Source: JAVDCA01 sp035293985 (GTDB lineage: Bacteria; Pseudomonadota; Alphaproteobacteria; Rhizobiales; Xanthobacteraceae). Taken from it: a stretch of DNA of 64,000 nucleotides. Within the stretch, counting starts at the first letter, position 1. The number at the start of each line of letters is the position of its first letter. A program made the translations under genes and the position numbers. Below the pieces are notes generated by a model, which was not told the origin of the DNA, ran no database searches, and saw nothing but the letters and a program-made list of their open reading frames with translations. Positions 1 through 7,619 of the stretch are shown piece by piece. The DNA lies in contig DATGLS010000040.1 in the NCBI GenBank assembly GCA_035293985.1, forward strand, positions 124,001 through 188,000, in the 5' to 3' direction.

Positions 1-341
1 TAGCGGGCAACCGGCGCGGTGAGTGCGGCGGTAAGCATGACGCCGATGGTCGCGAGCGCGAGCGACGGCGCGAGCACGCTGCGGAAGGTCGAGAGGCGCG
101 TGCGCAGGCCGCCGTCGAACAGGATCAGCGCGAGCGCGATCGATCCGACCAGATAGGTGGTGTGCACGTCGTCGAAACGGATGCCGCCTGGCCCGCTCTC
201 GCCCGCGAGCATTCCGACGATGAGGAAGACGAGTAGCAGCGGCGCCCCGAACCGCAGCGCCACGAGGCTCGACAGGATGCCGGCGAGCACGAGGAGCGCG
301 CCAAAAAGGATGCCGAGGCTGACGGTATCGAGCGAAGCCAT
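1..341 (-). CDS. Potassium/proton antiporter, CPA1/NhaP2-like, N-terminal part
   Basis: Reading leftwards from an ATG at 341, the frame stays open to the window edge and gives 113 residues of a very hydrophobic protein, so the C-terminal part lies outside the window. The first two membrane segments are followed by LIVGMLAGESGPGG and, further on, LILFDGGLRT. These are hallmark segments of the first helices of CPA1/CPA2 cation:proton antiporters, most like the NhaP2/CvrA (K+/H+) type. In that family the protein exchanges K+ or Na+ for protons across the inner membrane, and a C-terminal TrkA_C-type domain is common, but neither can be checked here. It is divergent from the DUF3124 gene. Family call is fairly sure; ion specificity is inference. 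Confidence 0.75.
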   Translation of the reverse strand, partial: MASLDTVSLGILFGALLVLAGILSSLVALRFGAPLLLVFLIVGMLAGESGPGGIRFDDVHTTYLVGSIALALILFDGGLRTRLSTFRSVLAPSLALATIGVMLTAALTAPVAR

Positions 342-554
342 GGAACTCGCGCGAATCCTCTTCGGGAGCCCAGGGTTAACGATACAAGAGTCCCAACGCA
401 AACCGAAAAATGTCAGAGATTTCAAGCGGGAGCGGCCGTTAATAATTTCGCCAAGGATGCCCCTGCGCCATGTTGACGCGGAGGGCCATGCGGGTGTCAT
501 ACTGCGCCGCATCTCGCCGGAGGCCGGCGAGATGGGGGAACGACGGGCGCCGCG
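342..554. promoter_or_regulatory. Divergent intergenic region, antiporter / DUF3124
   Basis: This stretch of about 210 bases between two divergent genes holds no convincing ORF. It is more A/T-rich than its surroundings around 380-450, as expected of a promoter region. A TTGACG at about 473 lies upstream of a CATACT, but the spacing is longer than optimal, so no defined promoter is claimed. Confidence 0.35.
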
Positions 555-1181
555 ATGACGAGGGCGACATCCTTGCTGCGAATGTGCGTGCCGGCGATCG
601 CGCTCGCGATGACGTGCACGGTGACTTGCACGTTGACCGGCACGCTGGCGGTGCGCGCCGAAACGACGGGAGCCGCGGCCCTGCCCGCGGCGATCGATCT
701 GCGCACCCAGTTCAAGGATTCGCTGACGGAGGTCCCCGATCAGAGCGAGCTGACCGCGAAGGGCACGATCTACGTGCCCGCCTATTCGCGCGTCTATGGC
801 GCGTCGACGGGCGCAAGCAAGCTGATCGAGTTCTCGACCACGCTGCGGATCGACAACACGTCGTCGAGCAAGCCGTTGGTGATCGAGCGGATCGAATACT
901 ACGATATGGCGGGCAAGCTGGTGCAGAGCTATCTCAAGGAGCCGGTGGCGTTGCGGCCGTTCGGCACCATCGAGGTGGTCATTCCGGCCGAGGACACCCG
1001 CGGCGGCGCCGCCAACAACTTCCTCGTCACCTGGGCGGGCTCCGGTCCGATCGCCGAGCCGATGGTCGAGGCGGTGATGATCGGCTCGCAGGACAACACA
1101 AGCTTCTCGTTCGTCAGCGCCGGCCGCCCGATCCGCCACATCGGCCACAGCGTCTGGCCGCAGTTCAGATTCAGATTCTGA
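555..1181 (+). CDS. DUF3124 domain protein, exported
   Basis: A 208-residue protein with an N-terminal hydrophobic signal sequence (residues about 8-34, ending in an Ala-rich stretch) that suggests export to the periplasm or lipid anchoring near Cys residues. The body carries the IYVPAYSRVYG segment near residue 71 and a beta-rich domain with paired FSTTLRIDNT and IERIEYYD segments, which I recognise as DUF3124. The function of this family is unknown. It stands alone between a divergent antiporter and a convergent keto-acid cleavage enzyme; a heptamer-repeat hairpin separates it from the latter. Confidence 0.75.
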   Translation: MTRATSLLRMCVPAIALAMTCTVTCTLTGTLAVRAETTGAAALPAAIDLRTQFKDSLTEVPDQSELTAKGTIYVPAYSRVYGASTGASKLIEFSTTLRIDNTSSSKPLVIERIEYYDMAGKLVQSYLKEPVALRPFGTIEVVIPAEDTRGGAANNFLVTWAGSGPIAEPMVEAVMIGSQDNTSFSFVSAGRPIRHIGHSVWPQFRFRF

Positions 1182-1189
1182 CCTCGCCG

Positions 1190-1264
1190 CGAATAGTGAG
1201 TAGCGAATAGCGAGTAGGGGCTGCTCAGAGCGTCTATTCGCCACTCGCCATTCGCTATTCGCCT
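1190..1264. repeat. Heptamer-repeat palindrome, copy 1 (family B)
   Basis: Several direct copies of the heptamer GCGAATA/GCGAGTA are followed, after a short spacer, by inverted copies (CTATTCGC, CCATTCGC). The whole can fold as a long hairpin. It sits between convergent genes ending at 1181 and 1269, so it could end transcription from both sides. Four more copies occur in the window. Confidence 0.8.
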
Positions 1265-1268
1265 CTCT

Positions 1269-2201
1269 TCAGAAATTCACCCGATCAGGCCCCTTCAGCC
1301 CGAGGATCTCGCGCGCGTCGTCCGGGGTCGCGATTTCCAGCCCCAGGCCCTCGACGATCTGCCGCGCCTTGGTGACCTGCTCTGCGTTCGACGTCGCGAG
1401 CTTGCCCGGGCCGATCCACAGCGAATCTTCCAGCCCGACGCGCACGTTGCCGCCCATGGCGGCCGCCATGGCGGCGATCGGCATCTGATTGCGCCCGGCG
1501 CCGAGCACCGACCAGCGATAGTTCTCGCGTCCGAGCAGCCGGTCGGCGGTGCGCCGCATGTGCATCACGTCTTCCGGATGCGTGCCGATGCCGCCGAGGA
1601 TGCCGAACACCGTCTGCACGAACAGCGGCGGCTTGACGAGGCCGCGCTCGAAGAAGTGCGCGAGGTTGTAGAGGTGGCCGATGTCGTAGCACTCGAACTC
1701 GAAGCGCGTTTCGTTGTCCTGGCAGGTGCGCAGCACGTACTCGATATCCTTGAACGTGTTGCGGAAGATCAGGTCGCGCGTCGCCTCGAGATAGGGCTTC
1801 TCCCAGTCGTGCTTGAACTCCTTGAAGCGGTTGAGCATCGGGTAGAGGCCGAAATTCATCGAGCCCATGTTGAGGCTCGCGACCTCGGGCTTGAGCGTCG
1901 CCGCCGGCATCGCGCGCTCTTCCACCCGCATGGTGGGCGCGCCGCCCGAGGTCAGGTTGATCACCGCATTGGTGCGCTGCTTGATGCGCGGCACGAAGCG
2001 CATGAACGCCTCGGGCGACTGGTCGGGCCGGCCGGTCTCCGGGTTGCGCGCATGCAGATGCACGATCGCGGCGCCCGCCTCGACGGCGCCGATCGCCGAG
2101 TCGGCGATCTGCTCGGGCGTCACCGGCAGATGCTGGGACATGCTCGGCGTGTGAATCGAGCCGGTGATCGCGCAGGTGATGATGACCTTGTTCTTCGCCA
2201 T
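1269..2201 (-). CDS. Beta-keto acid cleavage enzyme (BKACE, DUF849)
   Basis: A 310-residue TIM-barrel protein of the BKACE family, whose members condense a beta-keto acid with acetyl-CoA and split it into acetoacetate and a new CoA ester; the founding member is the 3-keto-5-aminohexanoate cleavage enzyme Kce. The N-terminus VIITCAITGSIHTPSMS, the zinc-binding VHLHAR motif near residue 47, and the GLEDS motif near residue 258 are typical, and the length is normal. The side-chain specificity of BKACE enzymes varies widely and cannot be read from the sequence. It is transcribed alone, divergent from a small exported protein. The family call is sure, the substrate unknown. Confidence 0.9.
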   Translation of the reverse strand: MAKNKVIITCAITGSIHTPSMSQHLPVTPEQIADSAIGAVEAGAAIVHLHARNPETGRPDQSPEAFMRFVPRIKQRTNAVINLTSGGAPTMRVEERAMPAATLKPEVASLNMGSMNFGLYPMLNRFKEFKHDWEKPYLEATRDLIFRNTFKDIEYVLRTCQDNETRFEFECYDIGHLYNLAHFFERGLVKPPLFVQTVFGILGGIGTHPEDVMHMRRTADRLLGRENYRWSVLGAGRNQMPIAAMAAAMGGNVRVGLEDSLWIGPGKLATSNAEQVTKARQIVEGLGLEIATPDDAREILGLKGPDRVNF

Positions 2202-2403
2202 TTTAGTTAAGTCCCCTTGAACCTTCCTGATCGTGACGCGGGCAGCTTAGCCCGAATGTAGCCCAAGTGCGGTCGGCCGCGACACCGGCAAGGATGCCCG
2301 CCAACGGCGCCGAAGATCATTTGAACCGACTGCCGGGTCGCATCGACCAACGTTCATCCCGGCCAACACGGCCGCATCGGCAACCCTTGTCAAGGACACC
2401 CTC

Positions 2404-2640
2404 ATGAAGACGAAGATCGTCGCGGCCGTCGCCGCTCTCACGCTCGGCACCACCCTGATGGTCGGCCAGGCGCAGGCCCATCACTTCCACGGCGGCTGGG
2501 CGCCGTTCGGCGCCGGGATCGTCGCCGGTGCGATCATCGGCTCCGCCATCGCCGACGGCCCGTACTACAGCTGCCACTGGGTCCGCCAGTACGACCAGTG
2601 GGGCAACTACCTCGGCCGCGCCAAGGTCTGCGACTACTGA
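2404..2640 (+). CDS. Small exported protein with glycine-rich segment
   Basis: A 78-residue product with a clear signal peptide (residues 1-25, likely cleaved after AQA). It is followed by a Gly/Ala-rich stretch (GAGIVAGAIIGSAIADG, about 37-52) resembling a glycine zipper, and a C-terminal aromatic part with two cysteines (C57, C76) that could form a disulphide in the periplasm. An AAGGA ribosome-binding site at 2392-2396 lies 7 bases before the ATG. Similar small proteins are common in rhizobial genomes but have no known function. It is monocistronic and followed by a heptamer-repeat hairpin. Confidence 0.75.
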   Translation: MKTKIVAAVAALTLGTTLMVGQAQAHHFHGGWAPFGAGIVAGAIIGSAIADGPYYSCHWVRQYDQWGNYLGRAKVCDY

Positions 2641-2815
2641 CCAAGCTTCTGAGGTCATCCGACCTCAGCCCAGTCGAACGGCGCGTGCGCCCCCATCCAC
2701 CCCGCGCCGTTTCGATCGGCCCGCCCGTGCGGTCCCCCCGCCGGGCGGGTCGTATCTTTTGGTCCTGCGCGCGCGGCCGCGCATTGGCGGTTGACAGAGA
2801 CTGTCCCCTGGGCCA

Positions 2816-2880
2816 GCGAATAGCGAATAGGGAGTAGCGAATAGCGAAGGCCTATTCGCCATTCGCTGCTCGCCATTCGC
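2816..2880. repeat. Heptamer-repeat palindrome, copy 2 (family B)
   Basis: Direct heptamers (GCGAATA, GGGAGTA, GCGAATA) run into inverted heptamers (CTATTCGC, CATTCGC, GCTGCTCGC) around a central AGGCCT. It lies between two co-directional genes, 3' of the small exported protein. Confidence 0.8.
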
Positions 2881-2902
2881 AATCCTTACCCAGGGTATCT
2901 CC

Positions 2903-4594
2903 ATGAAGCGCGGTCTGCGGTCCCGTCTGGCGCAATACGGCGACGAGGAGTTCGCCTTCTTCCTGCGGCGCGGATTCCTCAAGGGTGCGGGTTACACCGA
3001 CGACGCGCTCGACCGGCCGATCGTCGGCGTGCTGTCGACCGCCTCCGACTTCAATCCATGCCATCGCACGGCGCCGCAACTCGCCGACGCGATCGCGCGC
3101 GGCGTGCGGCTCGCCGGCGGGCTGCCGTTCGTTTTCCCGACCATCTCGCTGCACGAGGCGTTCTCCTATCCGACCTCGATGCTGCTGCGAAACCTGATGT
3201 CGATGGACGTCGAGGAGATGCTCAAGGCGCTGCCGCTCGACGCGGCGGTGGTGATCGGCGGCTGCGACAAGACCATTCCGGCCGAGCTGATGGGCGCCGT
3301 GTCCGCCGATATGCCGACGCTCGTGCTCCCGGTCGGCTCGATGCTTGCGGGCCGCCACGAGGGCACGCGGCTCGGTGCCTGCACGGATTGCCGCCGCCTG
3401 TGGGCGGCCTATCGCGCCGGCACGCTCACCGGCGAGGCGCTCGGTCGCGCCCACGACCAGCTGATGCCGACCGCCGGCACCTGCATGGTGATGGGCACCG
3501 CCTCGACGATGGCGACGCTCGCGGAGACGCTCGGCTTCACGCTGCCGGGCGCCGCGACGGCGCCGGCGGTCTCCTCCGACCGCATTCGGCTCGCCGAAGC
3601 GACCGGCACGCGCGCCGTCGCGATGGCGAAGGCCGGCGGCCCGACGCCGCGCGAGATCATGACCAAGGCGGCGCTGCGCAATGCCGCCGTGGTGCTGCAG
3701 GCGACCTCGGGCTCGACCAACGCGATCGTCCACCTCGCCGCCATGGCGGGGCGTGCCGGGCTCAGCTTCGACCTGCAGGAGTTCGACCGCGTAGGCCGCG
3801 ACGTGCCGGTGCTGCTCAACCTCAAGCCGGCCGGCAACTTCTTCATGGAGGACTTCCACGCCGGCGGCGGCCTGCCGGCGCTGTGGCGGCGCCTGCGCGA
3901 TCATCTCGATCTCACCGCGCCGACCGTCGGCGGGGAGACGCTCGGGCAGATCGTCGAGCGCTGGCCCGCCTATACGGACGACGAGGTGGTCCGCCCGCTC
4001 GATCGGCCGGTGTGGCCGAAGGAGGCGATCGCGATCCTCACCGGGAGCCTCGCCCCGCAGGGCGCCGCCATCAAGCTCGCCGCCGCGACGCCGGAGCTCT
4101 TCAAGTTCGAAGGTCCCGCGGTGGTGTTCGACTCGCTCGCGGACCTGGAAAAGCGCGTCGACGATCCGGCGCTCGACGTGACGCCGAACCACTGCATGGT
4201 GCTGCGCAATGCCGGGCCGATCGGCGCGCCCGGCATGCCGGAAGCGGGCGCGCTGCCGATTCCGAAGAAGCTCGGCTCGAAGGGCATCAAGGACATGGTG
4301 CGCATCTCCGACGCGCGCATGAGCGGCACTGCCTTCGGCACCGTGGTGCTGCACGTGACGCCCGAGGCCTCCGCCGGCGGCCCGCTCGCGTTGGTGCGCG
4401 ACGGCGATCGCATCCGCATGGACGCGGCGGCGCGCAAGATCGATCTCCTCGTCGACGAGGCCGAGCTCGGGCGCCGTCGCGCATCGTGGAAACCGCCCGA
4501 GAAGCCGAAGCGCGGTTACGGCCGTCTCTATGTCGAGCGCGTCACCCAGGCCGACCGCGGCTGCGACTTCGACTTCCTCGCCGGCACCGAATAA
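2903..4594 (+). CDS. IlvD/Edd-family sugar-acid dehydratase (L-arabinonate dehydratase-like)
   Basis: A 563-residue dehydratase of the IlvD/Edd family. The three cysteines that hold the iron-sulphur cluster are present: C53 in NPCHR, C121 in GGCDKT and C194 in GTCMVMGT. An extra CTDC pair is at 160-163. The N-terminus RSRLAQYGDEEFAFFLRR and the overall pattern resemble the sugar-acid branch (L-arabinonate, D-xylonate, D-fuconate dehydratases), which have a [2Fe-2S] cluster, rather than biosynthetic IlvD. The start at 2903 is the first ATG and fits the family N-terminus. The next gene begins 5 bases after the stop, so the two form an operon that likely acts on a sugar acid. The exact substrate is not readable. 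Confidence 0.88.
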   Translation: MKRGLRSRLAQYGDEEFAFFLRRGFLKGAGYTDDALDRPIVGVLSTASDFNPCHRTAPQLADAIARGVRLAGGLPFVFPTISLHEAFSYPTSMLLRNLMSMDVEEMLKALPLDAAVVIGGCDKTIPAELMGAVSADMPTLVLPVGSMLAGRHEGTRLGACTDCRRLWAAYRAGTLTGEALGRAHDQLMPTAGTCMVMGTASTMATLAETLGFTLPGAATAPAVSSDRIRLAEATGTRAVAMAKAGGPTPREIMTKAALRNAAVVLQATSGSTNAIVHLAAMAGRAGLSFDLQEFDRVGRDVPVLLNLKPAGNFFMEDFHAGGGLPALWRRLRDHLDLTAPTVGGETLGQIVERWPAYTDDEVVRPLDRPVWPKEAIAILTGSLAPQGAAIKLAAATPELFKFEGPAVVFDSLADLEKRVDDPALDVTPNHCMVLRNAGPIGAPGMPEAGALPIPKKLGSKGIKDMVRISDARMSGTAFGTVVLHVTPEASAGGPLALVRDGDRIRMDAAARKIDLLVDEAELGRRRASWKPPEKPKRGYGRLYVERVTQADRGCDFDFLAGTE

Positions 4595-4599
4595 GCGCG

Positions 4600-5421
4600 A
4601 TGCCGACCGCCGAGCTGTCGCTCAACCTCGCCACCGTGCGCAAGCAATGGAGCATGCGCGAGGCCGTCGCGGCGGCGGCGCGGCACGGCTTTGCCGGCAT
4701 CGCGCCGTGGCGCGACATGGTCGCCGAGATCGGCACCGCCGAGGCGGCGCGGCTCTTCCGCGCCAGCGGCTTGCGCGTCACCGGCTACTGCCGCGGCGGC
4801 CTCTTTCCGGCCGCCGATGCCGCCGGCCGGCAGGCCGCGATCGACGACAACAAGCGCATGATCGACGAGGCGGCCGCGATCGGCGCCGAGTGCATCGTGG
4901 TGATCGGCGGCGGGCTGCCGAAGGGCTCGCGCGACATCGCGGGTGCGCGGCAGATGTTCGCCGACGGGCTCGCGGCCGTGCTGCCGCACGCCCGCGCCGC
5001 CAAGGTACCGCTCGCGCTCGAGCCGATGCATCCGATCTATGCCGCCGATCGCGGCGTCATCTCGACCATCGCCGAGATGAACGATCTGTGCGACCGGTTC
5101 GGCGACGGGCTCGGCATCGCGGTCGACACCTATCATGTCTGGTGGGACCCCAACCTCGGGCGCGAGATCGCGCGCGCCGGAAAGCGCATCATCAGCCACC
5201 ACATCTGCGACTGGCTGGTGCCGACCCGCCACATGCTCAACGATCGCGGCATGATGGGTGACGGCGTGATCGATTTCCCGGCGATCCGCCGCATGATCGA
5301 GGCCGCCGGCTATCGCGGCGTCCAGGAGGTCGAGATCTTCTCCGACGACTGGTGGTCGCGCCCCGGCGACGAGGTGCTGCGCGTCGCGATGGAGCGGTTC
5401 AAGACGGTGTGCCAGGCGTAA
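4600..5421 (+). CDS. Sugar phosphate isomerase/epimerase family TIM-barrel protein
   Basis: A 273-residue xylose-isomerase-like TIM barrel (AP_endonuc_2 superfamily). It has the spaced metal-ligand segments expected of the fold: ALEPMHP, DTYHVWWDP, HHICDW and EVEIFSDDWW. Members isomerise or epimerise small sugars or cyclitols (hydroxypyruvate isomerase, tagatose epimerase and relatives). The start chosen is the ATG at 4600, 5 bases after the dehydratase stop; a longer upstream frame exists but only shadows the dehydratase. The pairing suggests both act on one sugar-acid route. Precise reaction unknown. Confidence 0.85.
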   Translation: MPTAELSLNLATVRKQWSMREAVAAAARHGFAGIAPWRDMVAEIGTAEAARLFRASGLRVTGYCRGGLFPAADAAGRQAAIDDNKRMIDEAAAIGAECIVVIGGGLPKGSRDIAGARQMFADGLAAVLPHARAAKVPLALEPMHPIYAADRGVISTIAEMNDLCDRFGDGLGIAVDTYHVWWDPNLGREIARAGKRIISHHICDWLVPTRHMLNDRGMMGDGVIDFPAIRRMIEAAGYRGVQEVEIFSDDWWSRPGDEVLRVAMERFKTVCQA

Positions 5422-5427
5422 ATCTTT

Positions 5428-5460
5428 ACCCTCCCCTGAAGGGCCCTGAAGGGGGAGGGT
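5428..5460. terminator. Near-perfect palindrome between convergent genes, likely bidirectional terminator
   Basis: ACCCTCCCC and GGGGAGGGT arms surround a TGAAGGGCCCTGAAGG centre that is itself almost palindromic. It sits in the 44-base gap between the stop codons of two convergent genes, so it can serve both. There is no long U tract. Confidence 0.55.
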
Positions 5461-5465
5461 GAGAC

Positions 5466-6251
5466 CTACTCCGCGGCGATCCGCATCGCCAGATCGATCG
5501 GCGCGATCTCGACCCGCTCGCCGGCGCGGGCGATGACCATGTGCTCGGGCGGCACCGGGATCCAGCTTTCGCGGTCGGTGTCGAGCGGCTCGGAGACGAG
5601 CAGCAGGTTGCCCTCCGACGTGCGGTAGTAGAGCGTATTGGCCGCATCGTTGGCGGAGAAGCGGAACGCGTAGAGGCTCTTGCCGTCGGTCAGCGCCGAG
5701 GTGAAGCGCAGCGGGTCCTTGTAGGCGTGGCCGATCTCGGTGAGCGCCTGCAGCGTGCGCAGCGTTGCGCCGATCGGATCGCGGTCGGCGCCGGCGCCGA
5801 GGATGGCCAGGAAGACGGCCTCCGAATCGGTCGTGCCGATGCGCGAGGGATAGAGCGCATCCGGGATCAGGCTCTCGACCTTGCGGCGCACGCGCGCCCA
5901 GTTCCCGACCGAGCCGTTGTGCATGAACATCCAGCGCCCGGACACGAACGGGTGGCAGTTCGGCCGCGTCGTCGGCGTCGCCGTCGCGGCGCGCACGTGG
6001 GCGAAAAAGAGATGCGAGCGGATGTGGCGGCAGAGATAGCGCAGGTTCTCGTCCGACCAGGCGGGGCGGACCTCGCGATAGAGCCCGGGCTCGGGATGCT
6101 CGCCGTACCAGCCGAGGCCGAAGCCGTCGCCGTTGGTGCCGGCGGTCGATTCGAGCGCCCGGATGCTCTGCTCGATCAGCGAGTGGGCCGGGGAGGTGAC
6201 GTAGTGTTCCAGCGGGATCGTTTCACCGCGATAGGCAATCCAGCGGCACAT
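5466..6251 (-). CDS. Class II glutamine amidotransferase (YafJ/EgtC-like)
   Basis: A 261-residue protein beginning Met-Cys-Arg-Trp; Cys2 becomes the N-terminal nucleophile of a class II (Ntn) glutamine amidotransferase after Met removal. Further family segments are NGDGFGLGWYG, FAHVRAATATP, NCHPF and MHNGSVGNW. The protein consists of the glutaminase domain only, as in the YafJ/EgtC group, and no synthetase domain is attached. The family hydrolyses an amide or gamma-glutamyl bond; the substrate here is unknown because there is no ergothioneine gene set around it. It may be driven by a promoter with a TTGACA near 6321. Confidence 0.85.
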   Translation of the reverse strand: MCRWIAYRGETIPLEHYVTSPAHSLIEQSIRALESTAGTNGDGFGLGWYGEHPEPGLYREVRPAWSDENLRYLCRHIRSHLFFAHVRAATATPTTRPNCHPFVSGRWMFMHNGSVGNWARVRRKVESLIPDALYPSRIGTTDSEAVFLAILGAGADRDPIGATLRTLQALTEIGHAYKDPLRFTSALTDGKSLYAFRFSANDAANTLYYRTSEGNLLLVSEPLDTDRESWIPVPPEHMVIARAGERVEIAPIDLAMRIAAE

Positions 6252-6297
6252 GGTTCTTCATCTGGCGCGTCTGCCGGAAATGCGAGAGGCGCATTCC

Positions 6298-6326
6298 GGA
6301 TGTTGTTCCTGAATGGCTAATGTCAA
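6298..6326 (-). promoter_or_regulatory. Possible promoter of the class II amidotransferase
   Basis: Read on the minus strand, a perfect TTGACA (6321-6326) is followed after 17 bases by ACATCC (6298-6303), about 50 bases before the start codon. The -10 part is weak, so this is a tentative call. Confidence 0.3.
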
Positions 6327-6392
6327 GTTACCGGCAAACCGGCTCGAGGGAAACAGAGTCTGATGGCGAATCGTGTTGGCTTTTGGGCGGTA

Positions 6393-7532
6393 TTATCGCG
6401 CCCGCCACACGAAGGCGGCGCTGACCACGTAGTTCCACACCGCGCCCATCAGGGCGCCGCCGAGGCCCGCGACCCACCAGCGCGGGTCGTAGTCGTAGAT
6501 CCAGTTCGCCACCCCGACGTTCGACAGGGCGCCGACCGCGCAGATCACCTCGAAGCTCAGGAGGCCGGTGATGAAGCGCCAGCCGGCGAGGCGTTGGTCG
6601 CGATAGGTGAGCGCGTTGTTGAGCACGAAATTCCAGGCGATCGCGCCGACCGTCGCGACCGCCTGCGCCGGGCCGAACGCGAGCCCGCCGAGATCGACCA
6701 TGCCGGCGAGCGCCGCCATGTGGATGAACACGCCGGTCAGCCCGACGAAGCAGAACATCAGGAAGCGGAAAGAGACGGCGTCGTTGGTGAGCTTGGCGAG
6801 CACGAGGGCGAAGAAGTCGAGCACGATGCGAGCGTCGAGCTTGCTCTCGCCGTGCTGGCGCTCGCGAAAGACGTACGGCAGCTCGGCGATGCGCAGCGTG
6901 CCGCCGGCAGTGGCGACGATGTCGAGCAGGATTTTGAAGCCTTGGCTCGAGAGCCTTGGCGCCAGCTCCTCGACGGCGGCGCGGCGGAGCATGAAAAAGC
7001 CGCTCATCGGGTCGGTGAGGCTGACGCGCAACAGCTTGCGCGCCAACTCCGTCGACCAGCGGCTGTAATTGGCGCGCCGTCCCAACAGGCCCTGGGCGGA
7101 GCCGGTGCCGACATAGCGGCTCGCCACCGCAAGGTCGACGTCGCCCGGACGCAGCCGCGTCAGCATGCCGGTGAGCAGCGTCTCGTCATGCTGCAGATCG
7201 GCGTCCATGACGGCGACGAAGCGCGCCTGACTGGCCAGCATGCCCTCGAGGCAGGCGCCCGCGAGCCCGCGGCGGCCGATGCGGCGGATGCAACGCACGC
7301 GCGCGTCGTTCTCGCCGATCGAGCGGACCACGGCAGCGGTGCCGTCGGAGGAGTTGTCGTCGACGAAGATGACTTCCCAGTCGATGCCTTCGAGGGTGCG
7401 CTGCAGGCGGGCGACGAGCAGCGGAACATTGGCGCGCTCGTTGAAGGTCGGCACCACCACGGTCAGCTCGGGAGCCGGCCGGGTTGCCGCACGTGTGAGC
7501 GGCGTCGTCTTGCTTTCGACCAGAACGCTCAT
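6393..7532 (-). CDS. Family 2 glycosyltransferase with C-terminal GtrA membrane domain
   Basis: A 379-residue protein. The N-terminal two thirds is a dolichyl-phosphate-mannose-synthase-like GT2 domain: VVVPTFNE near residue 24, FVDDNSSDGT, the MDADLQHD metal/nucleotide motif, and FRERQHGESKL. The C-terminal part has four membrane helices of the GtrA type (from about residue 245). Such proteins load a sugar from a nucleotide onto polyprenyl phosphate at the inner membrane, and the GtrA part may flip it. The start chosen is ATG 7532; a longer frame begins at ATG 7616 but adds a non-conserved tail. It is divergent from a GT39-like transferase that would use such a lipid-linked sugar, so the two probably work together. 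Confidence 0.85.
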   Translation of the reverse strand: MSVLVESKTTPLTRAATRPAPELTVVVPTFNERANVPLLVARLQRTLEGIDWEVIFVDDNSSDGTAAVVRSIGENDARVRCIRRIGRRGLAGACLEGMLASQARFVAVMDADLQHDETLLTGMLTRLRPGDVDLAVASRYVGTGSAQGLLGRRANYSRWSTELARKLLRVSLTDPMSGFFMLRRAAVEELAPRLSSQGFKILLDIVATAGGTLRIAELPYVFRERQHGESKLDARIVLDFFALVLAKLTNDAVSFRFLMFCFVGLTGVFIHMAALAGMVDLGGLAFGPAQAVATVGAIAWNFVLNNALTYRDQRLAGWRFITGLLSFEVICAVGALSNVGVANWIYDYDPRWWVAGLGGALMGAVWNYVVSAAFVWRAR

Positions 7533-7619
7533 CCGCCAGCCCGAATCCCGCCCTAACGACGTACCAAACCTGTCGCCGCCGCCCCGATAGGGTGATATCC
7601 CGGCCGCGCGCGACATTCA

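Noticed and set aside
2852..4354. A 500-codon frame antisense to the IlvD-family gene
   Set aside because: The opposite strand encodes a dehydratase with all cluster cysteines; the frame starts inside a heptamer-repeat hairpin region.
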